DNA from: Limanda limanda
Lineage: Eukaryota > Chordata > Actinopteri > Pleuronectiformes > Pleuronectidae
DNA: 64,000 nucleotides
Assembly: GCF_963576545.1 (NCBI RefSeq)
Contig: NC_083656.1
Coordinates: forward strand, 2,569,219-2,633,218
Reading direction: 5' to 3'
A program made the translations under genes and the position numbers. Under the pieces are notes generated by a model. That model was given only the letters and a program-made list of their open reading frames with translations, was not told the origin of the DNA and did not search any database. Below are positions 33,526 through 54,987 of this stretch, one piece after another; the first letter of the stretch is position 1; every line of letters begins with the position of its first letter.

Positions 33526-33600
<75 letters not shown>
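33430..33600. repeat. (GT)n-rich tract
   Basis: Compound TGTGTG repeat with ATTGTG and CTGTG variants passing into about 30 perfect GT units. Confidence 0.95.
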
Positions 33601-33601
<1 letters not shown>

Positions 33602-33671
33602 CACTTATGGTAACAAGTAACATAATTCAACAGCTTTTGGTATACCACAATGTTCCTTGTGTTCCTCGGCA

Positions 33672-33986
33672 GTAGAACCCTGTTCCTTGTGGGGTCTGTC
33701 AGCTCGTGCTGATTGTTGTAGTAAGCTGTATGTGTGTGTGTGTGTGTGTGTGTGTGATTGTGTGTGTGTGTGTGTGTGTGTGTGTCTGTGTGTGTGTGTG
33801 TGTGTGTGTATGTGTGTGTGTCAGTCGTGTGCGTTCTTGCAGATTATTGTTTTGAGTTTTTACCACATCTGTGCACCGTGTTTTAGAAAAGCAACACTTG
33901 AAGAACTCCCAACGACAACAAACACACAACTAACGACAACAATCAGCACGAGCGGACAGACCCCACAAGGAACAGGGTTCTACTGA
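33672..33986. repeat. 47-bp inverted repeat pair around a (GT)n tract
   Basis: 33672-33720 and about 33935-33986 are reverse complements over about 47 bp with one mismatch (containing AGAACCCTGTTCCTTGTGGG). The space between them, about 215 bp, holds a GT repeat at 33731-33818. The right arm opens the GGAACACGAGGAACA array. Confidence 0.85.
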
Positions 33987-34545
33987 GGGACCGGAGGAAC
34001 ACAAGGAACAAGAGGAACACGGTTCTGCTGCCGGCCTGGAGGAGGACAAGGAACACGAGGAACACGAGGAACAGGGTTCTACTGTCAAGGAACACAAGGA
34101 ACAAGAGGAACACGGTTCTGCTGACGGGTCGGAGTAGGACGAGGAACAGGGGGAACAGGGTTCTACTGCCGGGCCAGAGGAACACGAGGAACAGGGTTCT
34201 ACTGACAGACCCCACAAGGAACAGGGTTCTACCACCGGCCTCGAGGAGGACGTAGAACTCGAGGAACACGGTTCTACTGAGGGACCGGAGGAACGCGAGA
34301 AACATGAGGAACACGAGGAACACGAGGAACACGAGGAACACGAGAGAATGGTCACGGGGAACAGGGTTCTGCAGACAGACAGACAGCAGGAGGACGATGT
34401 GCATGAGGAACACGAGGAACAGGAGGAACAGGAGGAACACGGTTCTACTGCCGGCCTGGAGGAGGACGAGGAACACGAGGAACACAGTTCTGCTAACGGT
34501 CGGAGGAACCCGATGTGCACGGTTCCTCTTCTCCAACACCTACAC
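33955..34545. repeat. GGAACACGA minisatellite with GGTTCTACTG interrupters
   Basis: About 590 bp of GAGGAACAC and GAGGAACAG units, interrupted at irregular intervals by GGTTCTACTG/GGTTCTGCTG plus GGCC or GACC blocks. It is purine-rich. The long minus-strand frames across it (over 190 codons) come from the short period and lack any recognised domain. Confidence 0.85.
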
Positions 34546-34559
34546 AGATATTTCACCTA

Positions 34560-36660
34560 GTAAACAATTTCAGGAGTCGGACCTTGAAGCAGTTTGTGAC
34601 AAAGCCAACATGAGTTATTGGCGAAGCCTTCAGAAGATGGAGTATTGATTTTCTGTCAGAGCTGGATGTAGTGAACCGGTCCGAACGCAACACAACCCCG
34701 TGCATGCTAATGAGGTCACATGCTCACCAGCACCACTCACCTTCGTCCCTCACGTGCACGACAGGTTCATTTAGAGAAGTGTGTGTCGCTTGTTAGAGTT
34801 CACGTCCACACGCAGAGCAGAGTGGAGAGCAGGGGGGGGGGGCAGGATTATTGTTTTCTGATCACACACAGAAGAGCAGCGGTGACACAACATGTCAATT
34901 CCGATCTCTCCCGGATTACTTCCTCCCCGACAATCATGTTTGGGCGGAAAAAAAATAGACAATTTGGTTTGTGAAATTTTTAGTGACATCATATTTTTTT
35001 ACTGTTCTGACATTTATGGGGATAGAGGTGACGGTTGTGTAAGATGATGACAACACGGATGGAATTGCAATCTGGGCGATGTGTCGTCATGTAACCGTGA
35101 GATTCTGCGTGCACGAGGACCAACACACCACAAACACACATCAGATACAAACTACAGGGAAAACAAATACACACAAATGAGAGTTAAATTAAAAACATCA
35201 AACCTATTTACTATAAATTTAATTAAATCACAAAAATACAGATTGATTAAATAAAAAAAACATATTCTATAATACACAGCTATTTTTTATTATTATAATA
35301 AATTAATAATAATAATAATAATACATTTTATTTGGAGGCGCCTTTCAAGTCACCCAAGGTCACCTTACAATAAAATAATACAGGATAAAAGATAAAAGCA
35401 TGAAAGATAGAAACAACATTAAAACAGAACATCAACATGAAAAACAAATGAAGTGCACAGGGTCCAGTTGTAAAGAGTATACCAGTATGAATCTTACACC
35501 TCATACTGTATTTTTGTAATTAAATAAATACACAACAAATACAAAAGTAGAATAAAATGTAAATGTAAACTTCAATGCTGTTTAACAATAAAACCCTTTT
35601 TCAACTAATACAGATGAACATAAATAAAGTCCCACGGAGACGGATGTCCTCAGCTCTCGGGGAATTGAAGTAACTGCTCCTTTAATTCATCAGGGTTCTG
35701 TCCAACGTTCATCCATTACAGTAATGAAGACACCATCGAGTGGACAAGAAGCAGCAGGTCAGTCTCCTTGAACCTTTGCTCACACATCTGCTTCATTTTT
35801 TCATCCATCTATCACCCGTCAAAGCTCTTTCTCTCCGTGCAGATCAATAGTTCTGTCCATTCATCCGTCTCCCGTCTGTCCAAACACATGTCACGTCCCT
35901 TCCTGCTTCATCACCTGTTTTTGTAACACAGGAGGAAGAAGAGAGAATAAAACTCCTCCTGTTATTCTCCTCGTTACCAGTTGGTTGTTTTCTCCACGGT
36001 GAGAAGAGCAGCAGCAAAGTCGATCTGATACGTGCAACTTCAGACATATCTGGATATCTGTATTAATGTTTACACAATGCACCATTCCAGTATCACAACC
36101 AGTGCGATTCAGCCACTGGGAACCATGAATATCTATTTATCTGCTTCTCTCCACATTTTAATGTGGTAAAACCAAAAGAATTATGTGACTCAACAGCTTG
36201 CTACCATAAGTGTAAGATTCATCATCTTGTGGAATCGTGAATTTCTATACGAATGTTTGAACCAGTCTCACCGGGGAAGCTCGAGTTTCACCAGCTCAAA
36301 CCGATCTATCTCCCCAAACGATATTTAATTCCACTCTCCTAAATAATTTATGATATGATTATAAACAAAGTGCATGTACGACGTGCATGTCAGTTTTCAG
36401 GTAAACAGGGAGCTCCAGGTAACGTCCTGCTTCTTCCCCGGCTGCTCGGCCCCTTGTGCAGTCCCAACGTCAGGCTCATGGTGGCGCTCAAGGAAACGTC
36501 GGGAGATGTACGTGATATTTGTTGCAGCGACTGACAGGCGGCCACTGAGCTGCTAGCGTGGCTAACGAGCAGAAAGGCTTCACACGTCCACTGTGCAGCA
36601 TCAGATTTCAGACGTGTGCGTGTGCAGCGCTGCAGAGGAGCGTCGGGAACCTTCCTGCAG
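34560..36660. other. Intergenic; dispersed repeat near 35.3-35.5 kb
   Basis: 35295-35470 (ACATTTTATTTGGAGGCGCC, TTTCAAGTCACCCAAGGTCA) resembles a non-LTR retrotransposon 3' end common in fishes. A GA run lies at 36676-36694. Nothing else was recognised. Confidence 0.45.
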
Positions 36661-36694
36661 CTGCTCCTCACACAGAGAGAGAGAGAGAGAGAGC

Positions 36695-37321
36695 AGCTCC
36701 GGGTCCGATTCGTGCAGAATCGATTACGCCTCGTCAGCGGTTCCAGTGGCAGGTCTTTATTTATCAGGTGGTCGGGTTCCCGTGAACCTGGCAGAGCTGC
36801 GGCAGGTGTGAAGGTCAACCACAGAGTCATATTTTAATCAAAGACCAAGGAGCTAAAAATAAAAGTCCCCCGGCGGCACCGCACCGAGAGACTGGAGGAG
36901 AGATGGCACAAAGCTCGTTACGGCACACGTTCTAATTATCACGCAGACACACTGGGCTTGTTGTTATGCATAAGCGTCAGTTAGACAGGTTTTCTTCGGA
37001 GGAACCTATTAGTGGTGAGGAATGTGCCGCAGTGCACCTGCAGTCTGGGCCCGAGCCAACACTGACAACAGGAATCGCATGCCACAGCGGAAGTGACAGG
37101 CCTGAAAAAAACACAGGCAACAATTACCCAGGCTGTGTGTGTCTGTGTGTGTGTGTGTGTGTGTCTGTGTGTGCCAACGTCAGCATGGGTGTGTGTCCCT
37201 CTGTACTTCGGAAAACATCAAAGCGGATAGAACCATTATCTAATTGTAATGATTAAATTAATCACCCCTATGTCAATTAAACGCCCTGGACAAGTAAACG
37301 CTCAGGTGATGAGTTAGTGTG

Positions 37322-37353
<32 letters not shown>

Positions 37354-39474
37354 GAGAGAAAGAGAGATCTGGAAGGTTCTTCTTCTCAACAACATGTTGT
37401 TCTGTTCATTTTACTTTCTGGATTATTCAAAGTCATTGATGTTGATACTAAAACGTCTTTATCGTATATTTTTACCAAACCATGAATCTGTGAATCTTCC
37501 TCATGTGATTTATCAAATTATCAACATGTTAAAAACACCTTCACATCTTGTTTGGTGTGTCATTATTCTAACATATGATCATAATAAATATTCTTATCCA
37601 TATAAACTTTGGGTCGGAAGGGGGAGGGAGGAAAATGCATGTTTGGAATTCTTCATGATGTCACTGATCGTACGACAAACTATGACTTGGAATCATTTTC
37701 TGATCAACATCAGCTTCAGATCGAGTCTCTGTTATTTGAGCATTTCTCTTTAAATGGTGTTTTTCAGATCATATTTCTGGTGATTTTTATTGATGTCAAA
37801 CCTCAGGAGGAGGAGTCAAGAAAACAAAAAGATAAAATTAGAATATCTGCTCTAAAAGCTTTTGTTTTCTCGTCATGTCAATTCAGCTCATTTAATTTAG
37901 TTGAATTATATTTAATTGTACTGTATTAAATATAATTGTATTTAATTTAATTGTATTCTCTGTGTGTTATTAAACTTTGATCCTCTTCATTACCTTCAAC
38001 TCTTCAGTCAACACAGGTCTTTTAAGTTTTAATCACATCAGTAATTTCAAATAGTTTCACTTCATTTATCTTCACCTGATAATTACTGTGCGTGAACTTT
38101 AAAGGATTTCAATGTTGAAGAATTTGCGAACAAATTAACATAAACAGATTTTGAGTTTTGCGTTGAATCTGTCTCGTAACATCGGCTTCTCTTCCACATC
38201 AGACTCTTCTTCCTGGTTAAGGCCTCCTCGATTTCCTTTTGTATTTGATGCAGGTATTTTTCTCACCAGTTCATCAATTCATCTTAAATCTAAAAACATT
38301 TCCAGCTCAGTTATTTGCTTCTTTAAACCAACGAACTGTGAGAACACACGTGTCACAATCTGTTGCTCTGGACGTTTCCCAAGGAATGTGAGACTGAGCC
38401 CATCGGAGAACACAGAAGGGAAATGGACACTGAGCCAGTGGAGGAATACAAATATGTCAGGAGGAGAAAGAGGAGCGGCGCCAAGACGTGAATCTTGGAA
38501 ACACGACAAGATTTGAGAGCTTTTGGTGATTAGAGTTTATACATCGTGTCCTGCTGTCATCATGTGAGTCTCCTCTCTGATCCAATCCTGTTTGATCCTT
38601 TCATTTCTTATTGTTAATTTCCTCGAATGTCTTTTTTCTTTGTTGAATTGTTATGTTCAATATTAAATTTAGGATTTTACACAAATGAAAACACTTCTCA
38701 TCATCTCTTAGTGAATGAATGACATTTATGAAAGAATGAACAATGAGGCAGTTTGCTCGTGTCTGATTGGTCCGACATGTGATCGCTTCATGTGATGAGC
38801 TGCTCCTAAAGGTCAGGACTCTTCACTCTCGTTAAAGTGTTCCTCATTTGCAGAAGTGCATTTTGAATATGAATTGAGCGGAAGCAAAACAGAAAAGGAA
38901 ACTGGAATCGCTCAGTGGATCTCAAACCTTCATCACGAACCCTCGTGTTCATCGAGCTCCAACTCATTCACGTTCCTTTAATTTCCTCTTCAGATCTTTG
39001 ATGAATCCAGAACTTTGTCTGTTGACCTGAGATGAAATCCTCTCGTAGTTTGATGTTTTATTCAGCTGCTACGACTACGCTCACGTGTCACGCAGCAGAA
39101 ACACACTCCAGCGTTGTGTGACATGTGTGTTGAGAAGCACACGCACACGGGCGGTGGTCTGAATATTAAAAGCTCTTCTGGAGGAGCCATGTACCTCAGC
39201 TGACGTGACGACACGTTTTATTAATCTCTCGGTGCATAAATTGAACCATCACCACCACACGTGCACAGTGACAAAGGTCCCTGGTGGCAGGAAGTGAGTC
39301 CGGCTCACCTCTGCCCCCTGCTGGTGGACGTGCCTCCATGCAACCAAAGGGACAGGGACTCACAACATGGGAGCACCTGCAGAATGTCTGAACCTCCCAA
39401 AGGAAACTTCACTCAGGGTGTGAGGGTGAAATGAATTACAAATGTAGAAGAGTGCATCTCTCTGGTCTGACCTC

Positions 39475-39475
<1 letters not shown>
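36695..39475. other. Intergenic, no gene recognised
   Basis: Contains a GT tract near 37135-37165 and a GAGA tract at 37323-37364. Open frames at 37319-37929 and 38151-38516 show no recognised family, splice pattern or codon bias that would support a gene. Confidence 0.5.
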
Positions 39476-39564
<89 letters not shown>

Positions 39565-39569
39565 TGTGT
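39476..39569. repeat. (GT)n microsatellite
   Basis: About 46 uninterrupted GT dinucleotides, the longest simple GT run in the window. Confidence 0.95.
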
Positions 39570-42500
39570 CCCACCATCTGGTATCCAGGTGCAGTTCGTC
39601 TCCAGCCGTGCGACCGACACGACATCATTCATTTTTGTGTCGACAACCTGACGAGTCTTCAGATAAATTGAAAACAGTCGTGAGGGATATCAGCAGGAAT
39701 AAAAAATGTGTTTCCCTTTTTAACTAATCTTAAGAACCAGAACCAGGACCCGGGTGTTCAGGGACTTTTTATTACGTCCCTGAACTCATCATCATTATCA
39801 TCATCATCATGATTAGATGAAGCTGCTTTCAGACCTGAACTCAAGTCTGGATATTTGCCTGAGGTTATATTTGTGAAAGCAAATGTCTGAGTGAGGTGCT
39901 CCAGATCCCATGTGACACCCAGCCGTCGGAATCCAAATACCTCAGGATGAAGAAGAGGAGCCAGACACGACGAAGACTTAGAAGATTATATATATTTTGT
40001 TGGTTATACATACAGATCAGAGGGAAGGATTCTGTTCTCTCTAACTAAAAGGCTTTCATGTCAGTGGGGGTGGATGTCATTAACCTGAGGGGGTTTGTAG
40101 CTCGGCTGGACAGATGTGCTGCGGCCTCCTGGGAAACCAGACGACTGCTGCCTAAGTGCAGAAGCATGCGTCGTCATACAGCTGAGCTCATCCATAATGA
40201 AGACCTTTCACAAGTCCGTCCTGATGCTCGTCACACGTGTGAGGAGACGCCTCCTCAGAACCTGCTGGAAGGCTGAGACGTGAGCCCATAAAGAACCAAC
40301 GGGTTCCTGCACATTTAGAGGATTCTCATCCGAGTGTGTTCAGCTTTGTCGAGTTTCAGAGGCCGTTGGGTTTTAGAACCATTATTATCGGTGTCTCGTC
40401 TTCTCTGTGATTGTTTCAGCTTGTTTCCTCAGGACCTCGGCCTCATTACTGAAAGACGATTCATGTGTTGAAGACATTCCGACGCTCGGGCCTTCGTTCT
40501 CCAGGCGTGTGACTCAGCCTGAAACAAGACTGTTGTTGTGTTGGGAACTTGCTCGAGCTCCTGACCCTGAGAACAGAATCCACTGAACTGAGGCCGGTTA
40601 CCAACACATTACCAACACATTACCAACACTAGAGGCCAAATCCTGCAAACTGTCCGATGGTCCCTCTAGAATTTAGTCACTGCTGTTTCGTTATGGAGAA
40701 AATATTAGGAAAATATTTTTACATTTATGGATAATTCACATTCTGAGTAACTTATAAGATAGAGACAAAGTACTTCTTTAAATAACCAATTAAAACCAAA
40801 CATCAGTGCGATAAGAACCACCTTTAATTTTGTATTCTCATCCATGTCCGATCTGCTAACATGGAGCAGGTGGGGGTTATGACCTGTACTGCAGCGAGCC
40901 ACTAGGGGGCAATTCTGACATTTTGGCTTCACTTTTGGAAGATGCCATGTCGTTCATCTTTATTTACAGTCTGAGATGAAATAAATGAATTCTGAAATCT
41001 ATAAAACAGAACAAGTGAAACAGTTTTTTAAACATGAGCCTGAAGTCGGTTCAGAAACAGCTCTGATCGTCTTCATCTCTTTCAGGGTAGAACTAACTTG
41101 TTCTTTGATTTTAATGTCTGTTTTAATGTCTGCATAAAGAAAATGGGACGAGTCCATCTGGAACAAAGTGAAACCGAAGTTCTTCTGACCAATTTTAAAA
41201 GATATCAGGACGAATGTGGAGAAACTCGTCCGAACGCGACCTGAACTCAGAGGAAAGTCCCTCCTCCAACAATCAGCCGTTATTCTCCTTCACATGATGG
41301 TTGTTGATGAAATAATCTCATCTGACATTTCAGAAAACCCACGAGTTGGATTAATGATAGAGGAAGACAAACATGAATGGAGTTTAGAGGTTAAAGGTCG
41401 TGTGAGGATTCTTCCTCCCGTGGTTCCTCATGCGCTGAAGGCCGAGTTCAGAATCAGGCTTTTCCACAAGATGGTTTGTTAGTTCTTCTCCCACTGAACA
41501 GCACAAACAAACCAGTATCTAACTTTGTTTCATCAGCTGGTGCTTCACCCGCTCTTCACCCCTCCACATGGCGTCCACGCACTTTCAGTACATGGTTTGA
41601 ATAAAACTTGAGTTTATCTCCTGATGTTTAACATTTGGATCCGAGCATCAAAGTCAACAGAGATATGGTTTGAAGAAGTTGTAGGAATATGTAAACTTTC
41701 ACAAACAGTGAGATTAGAGACACGATCTACAGAAGACTCAAGATTCAAGATTCAAGTTTTACTGTCATTCCAGTAACATGAGGAACATGAGAGGGATCAA
41801 AACTAAGTACTGATAAGCAGCAATGAAATAGAAACAATAAAACAATATAATCTCAAACTAAACAAGGATAAAAACAAGCAAACTTCAAAGAGTATAGATA
41901 TGTTATTGCACATATAACAGTCTCTGGTCGTATTGCACATTATTTAGATATATTTATACATCGTCTGAATCCTGAACACAAACTTCTGACCCTCTGGTTT
42001 CTTCATATTTGAGTTTAGCAAGATGTGTCCGAACGTTCGTTTCAGTTTTAGTCAAAAAATGAAATTACAAAAAGCTCTTTTCCATCCGTGGACTCAATCT
42101 GAAAAACGATAACATTCCCACCGGCAGGAGATTGGATTTCTGGGATGAATATGAAACACCCCTGAGCCCAGAGAACATATTTTCTGAACAATAAATCCAC
42201 AAACACTTTGCCACTTGCAGGGTGGACTTCTAATAAAAATAATAAAAGTGATATTTATGACAAGTAGCTGCTGCTGCAGAGGAGAGAGTGAAACGAGAGG
42301 AACCGGGAATCGATCCGCCGGAAGAATCCGGTTCTGTGTGTGGCTCTGAGTCACAGACGACAGATGGAGGTTTCATCCATCAACAGCTCAGCCTGAGCTG
42401 CTTCCCTTCATCAGCTGCTACAACTCAGACAACAAGCCAACACATAACATGGTTCATGTCTATATTAAATAACATGATGAACAAGTGATAAAATGAGTCA

Positions 42501-42689
42501 TAACATCACGACAAATACTTCTGTTCTGTTCTCGAATTTTATATTTGCATTAACATTTAATCAACATTTCTTTGTTGTAGTCGTCATAGAAGGTTGCTCA
42601 TACTGACCTTTTACTTTAATATATTGAAAATATTTAAAATCAGATAAATATAGTTAAATATTTTAGAGTTTCTCATGAAATAAAATATG
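39570..42689. other. Intergenic; several dispersed repeat fragments
   Basis: 39815-39985 and 45240-45300 share AACATCTCAGGATGAAGAAG-like sequence. 41732-41960 (CAAGATTCAAGTTTTACTGT) resembles a common fish repeat. No supported exon. The 88-codon frame at 41216-41482 is unassigned. Confidence 0.45.
40850..40975 (+). repeat. Dispersed repeat ending in TTTACAGTCTGAG
   Basis: CATGGAGCAGGTGGGGGTTA, then CACTAGGGGGC, TTTTGGCTTCACTTTTG and ATCTTTATTTACAGTCTGAG. The first part also occurs at 10680-10740 and the end near 18440-18466. Its terminus is nearly the reverse complement of the 23-bp array core at 26.4-30.0 kb and resembles the 42.7-44.2 kb array. Confidence 0.65.
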
Positions 42690-44165
42690 TTTTATTTTAG
42701 TCTATAGATCAGTCTGTTTTTATCTATATACAGTCTATCTACAATTTGTTTATACACAGTCTATGGTTAATATACAGTCTATAAACACTGTGTTTATATA
42801 CAGTGTGTTTATATATAGTCTAAAGATCAGTTTATTTATATATATTTATTAGTCTATATACAATGTGTTTATATACAATATATGGTAATATACAGTCTAT
42901 ATATCAGTCTGTTTATATAAAGTCTATTTTTTATCTATTTATTAGTCTGTAAACAATTTGTTTATATACAGTCTATGGTTCATATACAGCCTATAGATCA
43001 GTCTATAAACATATTCAGTTTTTAAACAGTGTGTTTATATACAGTCTATATATCAGTCTGTTTATATCGATATACAGTCTATAAACATAAACAATGTGTT
43101 TATAAACAGTCTATGGTAAATATACAGTCTATAGATTAGATTAATATACAGTGTATAAACACTGTGTTTATATACAGTGTGTTTATATATAGTCTAAAGA
43201 TCAGTCTATTTATATATATTTATTAGTCTATATACAATGTGTTTATATACAATATATGGTTAATAAACAGTCTATATATCAGTCTGTTTATATGAAGTCT
43301 ATTTATTAGTCTGTCAACAATTTGTTTATATACAGTCTATGGTTCATATACAGTCCATAGATCAGTCTATATTTATTCAGTTTTTAAACAGTGTGTTTAT
43401 ATACAGTCTAAATATCCGTGTGTTTATATCTATTTATTAGTCTATATACAATGTGTTTATATACAATCTATGGTTAATATACAGTACATAGATCAGATTA
43501 ATATACAGTTTTCAAACAGTGTGTTTATAAACAGTCTATATATACACTTGTGTTTATATAAAGTCTATTTATATCTATTTATTAGTCTGTAAACAATTGT
43601 ATATATACAGTCTATGGTTCATATACAGAACATAGATCAGTCTATATATATTCAGTTTTTGAACAGTGTGTTTATATACAGTCTATATAGCCATGGGTTT
43701 ATATAAAGTCTATTTATATCTATTTATTAGTCTGTAAACAATTGTATATATACAGTCTATGGTTAATATACAGTACAAAGATCAGTCTATACATATATTT
43801 AGTTTTTAAACAGTGTGTTTATATACTGTCTAAATATCCTTGTGTTTATATCTATTTATTAGTCTATATACAATGTGTTTATATACAATCTATGGTTAAT
43901 ATACAGTACATAGATCAGTCTATATATAGTCAGTTTTAAGACAGTGTGTTTATATACAGTCTATATATCAGTGTGTTTATATAAAGTCTATTTATATCTA
44001 TTTATTAGTCTGTAAACAATTGTAAATATACAGTCTATGGTTCATATACAGCCCATTGATCAGTCTATATATATATATTCAGATTTTAACAGTGTGTTTA
44101 TATAGAGTCTATTTATCTGTGTGTTTATATAAAGTCTATTTATACACCCTGTGTTTCTACACAGT
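42690..44165. repeat. Degenerate tandem array of TTTATATACAGTCTAT units
   Basis: About 1.48 kb built from variants of TTTATATACAGTCTATGG, TCAGTCTATTTATA and TTATTAGTCTGTAAACAA. Larger blocks repeat, for example ATTAGTCTGTAAACAATTGT near 43580 and 43727. Composition is AT-rich. It ends about 220 bp before the fam171a2 start codon, so it forms or abuts that promoter region. Confidence 0.9.
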
Positions 44166-44373
44166 CTCTACGGTCTGAGCAGCAGTGAGGAGCGGTGCAG
44201 CTGCAGTTCCCCTCGGCTCCAGCAGGGGAGACCGTGTCGCTGTCCCCGCTGCGGCTCAGACAGACAATGAAAACAAGGGGCTGATCTGTGCGTCTGCAGC
44301 CGGGACACGGAGCCTCTCCCTCGGACTGACGGAGGAGGACTCAGGCCCCCGGAGCTGGAGCTGGACCCCCGAC

Positions 44374-44387
44374 ATGTCGCTGCCAGG

Positions 44388-44391
<4 letters not shown>
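44374..44391 (+). other. Upstream ORF overlapping the fam171a2 start codon
   Basis: ATG TCG CTG CCA GGA TGA: a five-codon frame whose stop overlaps the main start as ATGA (main ATG 44388-44390, stop TGA 44389-44391). If within the transcript it would make translation of fam171a2 depend on leaky scanning or reinitiation. Confidence 0.5.
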
Positions 44392-51796
<7,405 letters not shown>

Positions 51797-53905
51797 AGTC
51801 ACAAACCACTGGACCTTTAACAAGTCTCTTCACAGGGGAACAGTGATGGTTCCACCAGGAGAAATCACAATAAGCACAAGCGAGCTCCACTGGTCTGTTT
51901 CCAGGTCGTGGTTTGACCTTTGTGACCTCTCTGGTGAGGTGAGAGCACCTTGTGGTTACAACCGTCGTCTCACTGTCAGTTAATCACTGGTTCCCACTGA
52001 GATGTGGACTGAAATCTAAAGTTTAATCCCGTCACACCACTGAAGCCCTCGTCTGAGCCATTGCATTCACTGACTGTGGAAATAGCCATTTTATAGAGCA
52101 GAGTATAAGAATAAAGCACTTAACAAACAATTTGAGAATTGTTTGATCGATATTTACAAAGTGTTTTCGCAGTGGATGGAGTTTTTACAGGACTTGTGGG
52201 TAGTGAGGTGAACCTGAGGCTCATGTAGGCGGTAGAAGTTGTGAGTCTGTCTTTGCTCGACTTCTCCTCCGTCTGAAATTGTAACTAGAGTAAGTTTTAT
52301 TTAAAGGAAACATTTCCCCCAAAGCCTAAATAGGTATTTAACCTATTAAATAAATGTATTGGTTTTTCTTGCCCCTGTGGACGGATAATGCAAACGTGCG
52401 ATTCGCCTTTTGCTCCCCTGGTTTCCTCCTGTACTGTGTTCATGTGTTGTAATTACTTACTCAGATAGTAATGAAATGTTGAGCATCATCTTCACGTCCC
52501 TCTTTCATCTTTCCCCTCATTTTATCTACAATTCTGCCAAAAGTTTCTGCCTTTCTCCTGTTGTTAGAAGTTTTTTCTTGCGATATCTTTTGTGTAAATA
52601 GTTTCCCAAGACATTCGGAAGAACCCTTTGTTTTTCGAAAAGGTTGCATGCATATGAATGTATGAATTAATCAAAAGCCCCCCCCGGCGCGGTTCTTCGG
52701 GAACCTGCGTAGACGACCTCTAATTGCCAAGAAACGCCACCTGAAGCGGATGTGGCTCGGCTAAACCGTCGTTTTACTTGAAGAGTTATCTACTTAATAT
52801 TCTACAGGGGTCGTTGCAGAGAGGGCCTGCTCCACTTCTCTCCTGTAAGTGCCTTCTTTCACAGAGGATGGAGTGAGAGGCTTGCACGCCCCTTTTTTCA
52901 AACGCGGTTAGTCGTCGTCACCTAGCTACGCTAACTACGCTGTGACTAATAATAAGCACACTGCACTGCATTGTGGGTCTAACACCAACACGTGTCACTC
53001 CGGGGAGCACGCCTGCCAAAAAACGGCGACTTTTCCTGCGGCTCTCACATCCTTGTATATCTTAATTTCTTATATCTATCGTCTTTTTCACCAATCTTGT
53101 AAATGCTCTGATGAACTTTATGAGATTTTATGTGTATACAGTACGACGTGCATGTAACATGTAGAATAGGGTGTTTTTTGATGAAACCTTTTTTGAGGAC
53201 GTTTGGCACAAAGTGTGATGCATTGACTCGTGTTGCCACGTTAACAGATCCACACTTGACTCTTTTCCCCTTAGTCCAGTTCGACTATGATTCACTTCCG
53301 GTCGTAAAATGTTTACAACAATAACACACTGACCACCACGCGCTCCCGCTGCTCACGAGCATCACCACGACTGTGAACTTCCTGGTGCCATGAAGCAGAT
53401 TTGTAGAAGCTCGCGAGATGTTTGTGTGTCGCTGCAGAGTTTGATGATGAAGTGATTATCCTGAAGGTTGTGTTGACGTCCCACTGAGACTTTGTGTCCC
53501 CACTCGCTTGCTGTTCATAAGCCTGTGTCAGTCCCCTTCAGTGCAAACATGTGATGTGAGTCTGGAGAAAGACGAATCCTACTGAACTGTCGTGTCCTCT
53601 GTTGTAAATCTCTCCGGACCACACGTGGAATTGATATGAGTTGTGCAATCGTGGCTTTTCCTCGCTATTGTTTCCGTTTGACACGAGAGGTTTGTGTGTT
53701 TTCTCAGTAGATTTTTGTGAACTTGTGTTTCAGAGAGTTTTTGTTCACTGCTGATTTGCTCGAGAAGTGACAAGCGAGAGCTGGTTGTTTGTAGCACAGT
53801 GTTTCTGAAGGATTGAGCTGTTCAACCATCCGCTTCACCAACCTGGTCAGATGCTTGTAAACTGTAAATCGATTCTTTCTGTTCATGACACAACGTAGAA
53901 ATAAA
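51797..53905 (+). other. fam171a2: fam171a2 probable 3' UTR
   Basis: About 2.1 kb after the stop with no other exon. Candidate poly(A) signals are AATAAA at 52110-52115 and at 53900-53905, the latter followed by a GT-rich stretch (TTTGTTCACACGTTCTGTCG). Which is used cannot be told from sequence. Confidence 0.55.
53900..53905 (+). terminator. fam171a2: Candidate poly(A) signal AATAAA for fam171a2
   Basis: Canonical hexamer with GT-rich downstream sequence; the AT-rich intergenic sequence begins right after it. Confidence 0.45.
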
Positions 53906-53929
53906 TTTGTTCACACGTTCTGTCGGCCT

Positions 53930-54310
53930 CTGTGACTTTATTCTGATAATATACAATAATACATACAATAATATTGTCTTTTGCACACTCTGTCTACATA
54001 TTCTTACACTCATAGTATATTATATTATCTATTGTATAGTCAAATACTTATATTTATACCTCTACTCTATATCATATCATACTCTTTGTATATTCTTTGT
54101 ATATATAAGTCTATATACACATATTTATACATGTGTACATGTTATTATTATTATTATTATTATATTTACTATTATTATTATATATACTGTTGCTGCCATT
54201 ATTACTATATACTGCTATTATATTGGTATAATTACTATCATATATAAATATATATTATGTTATATTATATACTATATATACTGTACTATTTTTATATACT
54301 GTCTAACAAT
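53930..54310. other. AT-rich intergenic sequence
   Basis: TATA/ATTATT-rich stretch of 380 bp with no recognised gene; long open frames here are compositional. Confidence 0.6.

Positions 54311-54987
<677 letters not shown>

Noticed and set aside
33930..34556. Two frames of about 200 codons on the minus strand rich in SSCSSCSS or FLVFLVF
   Set aside because: They read through the GGAACACGA minisatellite in two frames at once and show no domain.
30434..42488. Scattered open frames of 60-145 codons between crhr1 and fam171a2
   Set aside because: None shows a recognised family, consistent splice sites or neighbouring exons; lengths are those expected by chance in AT-rich sequence.
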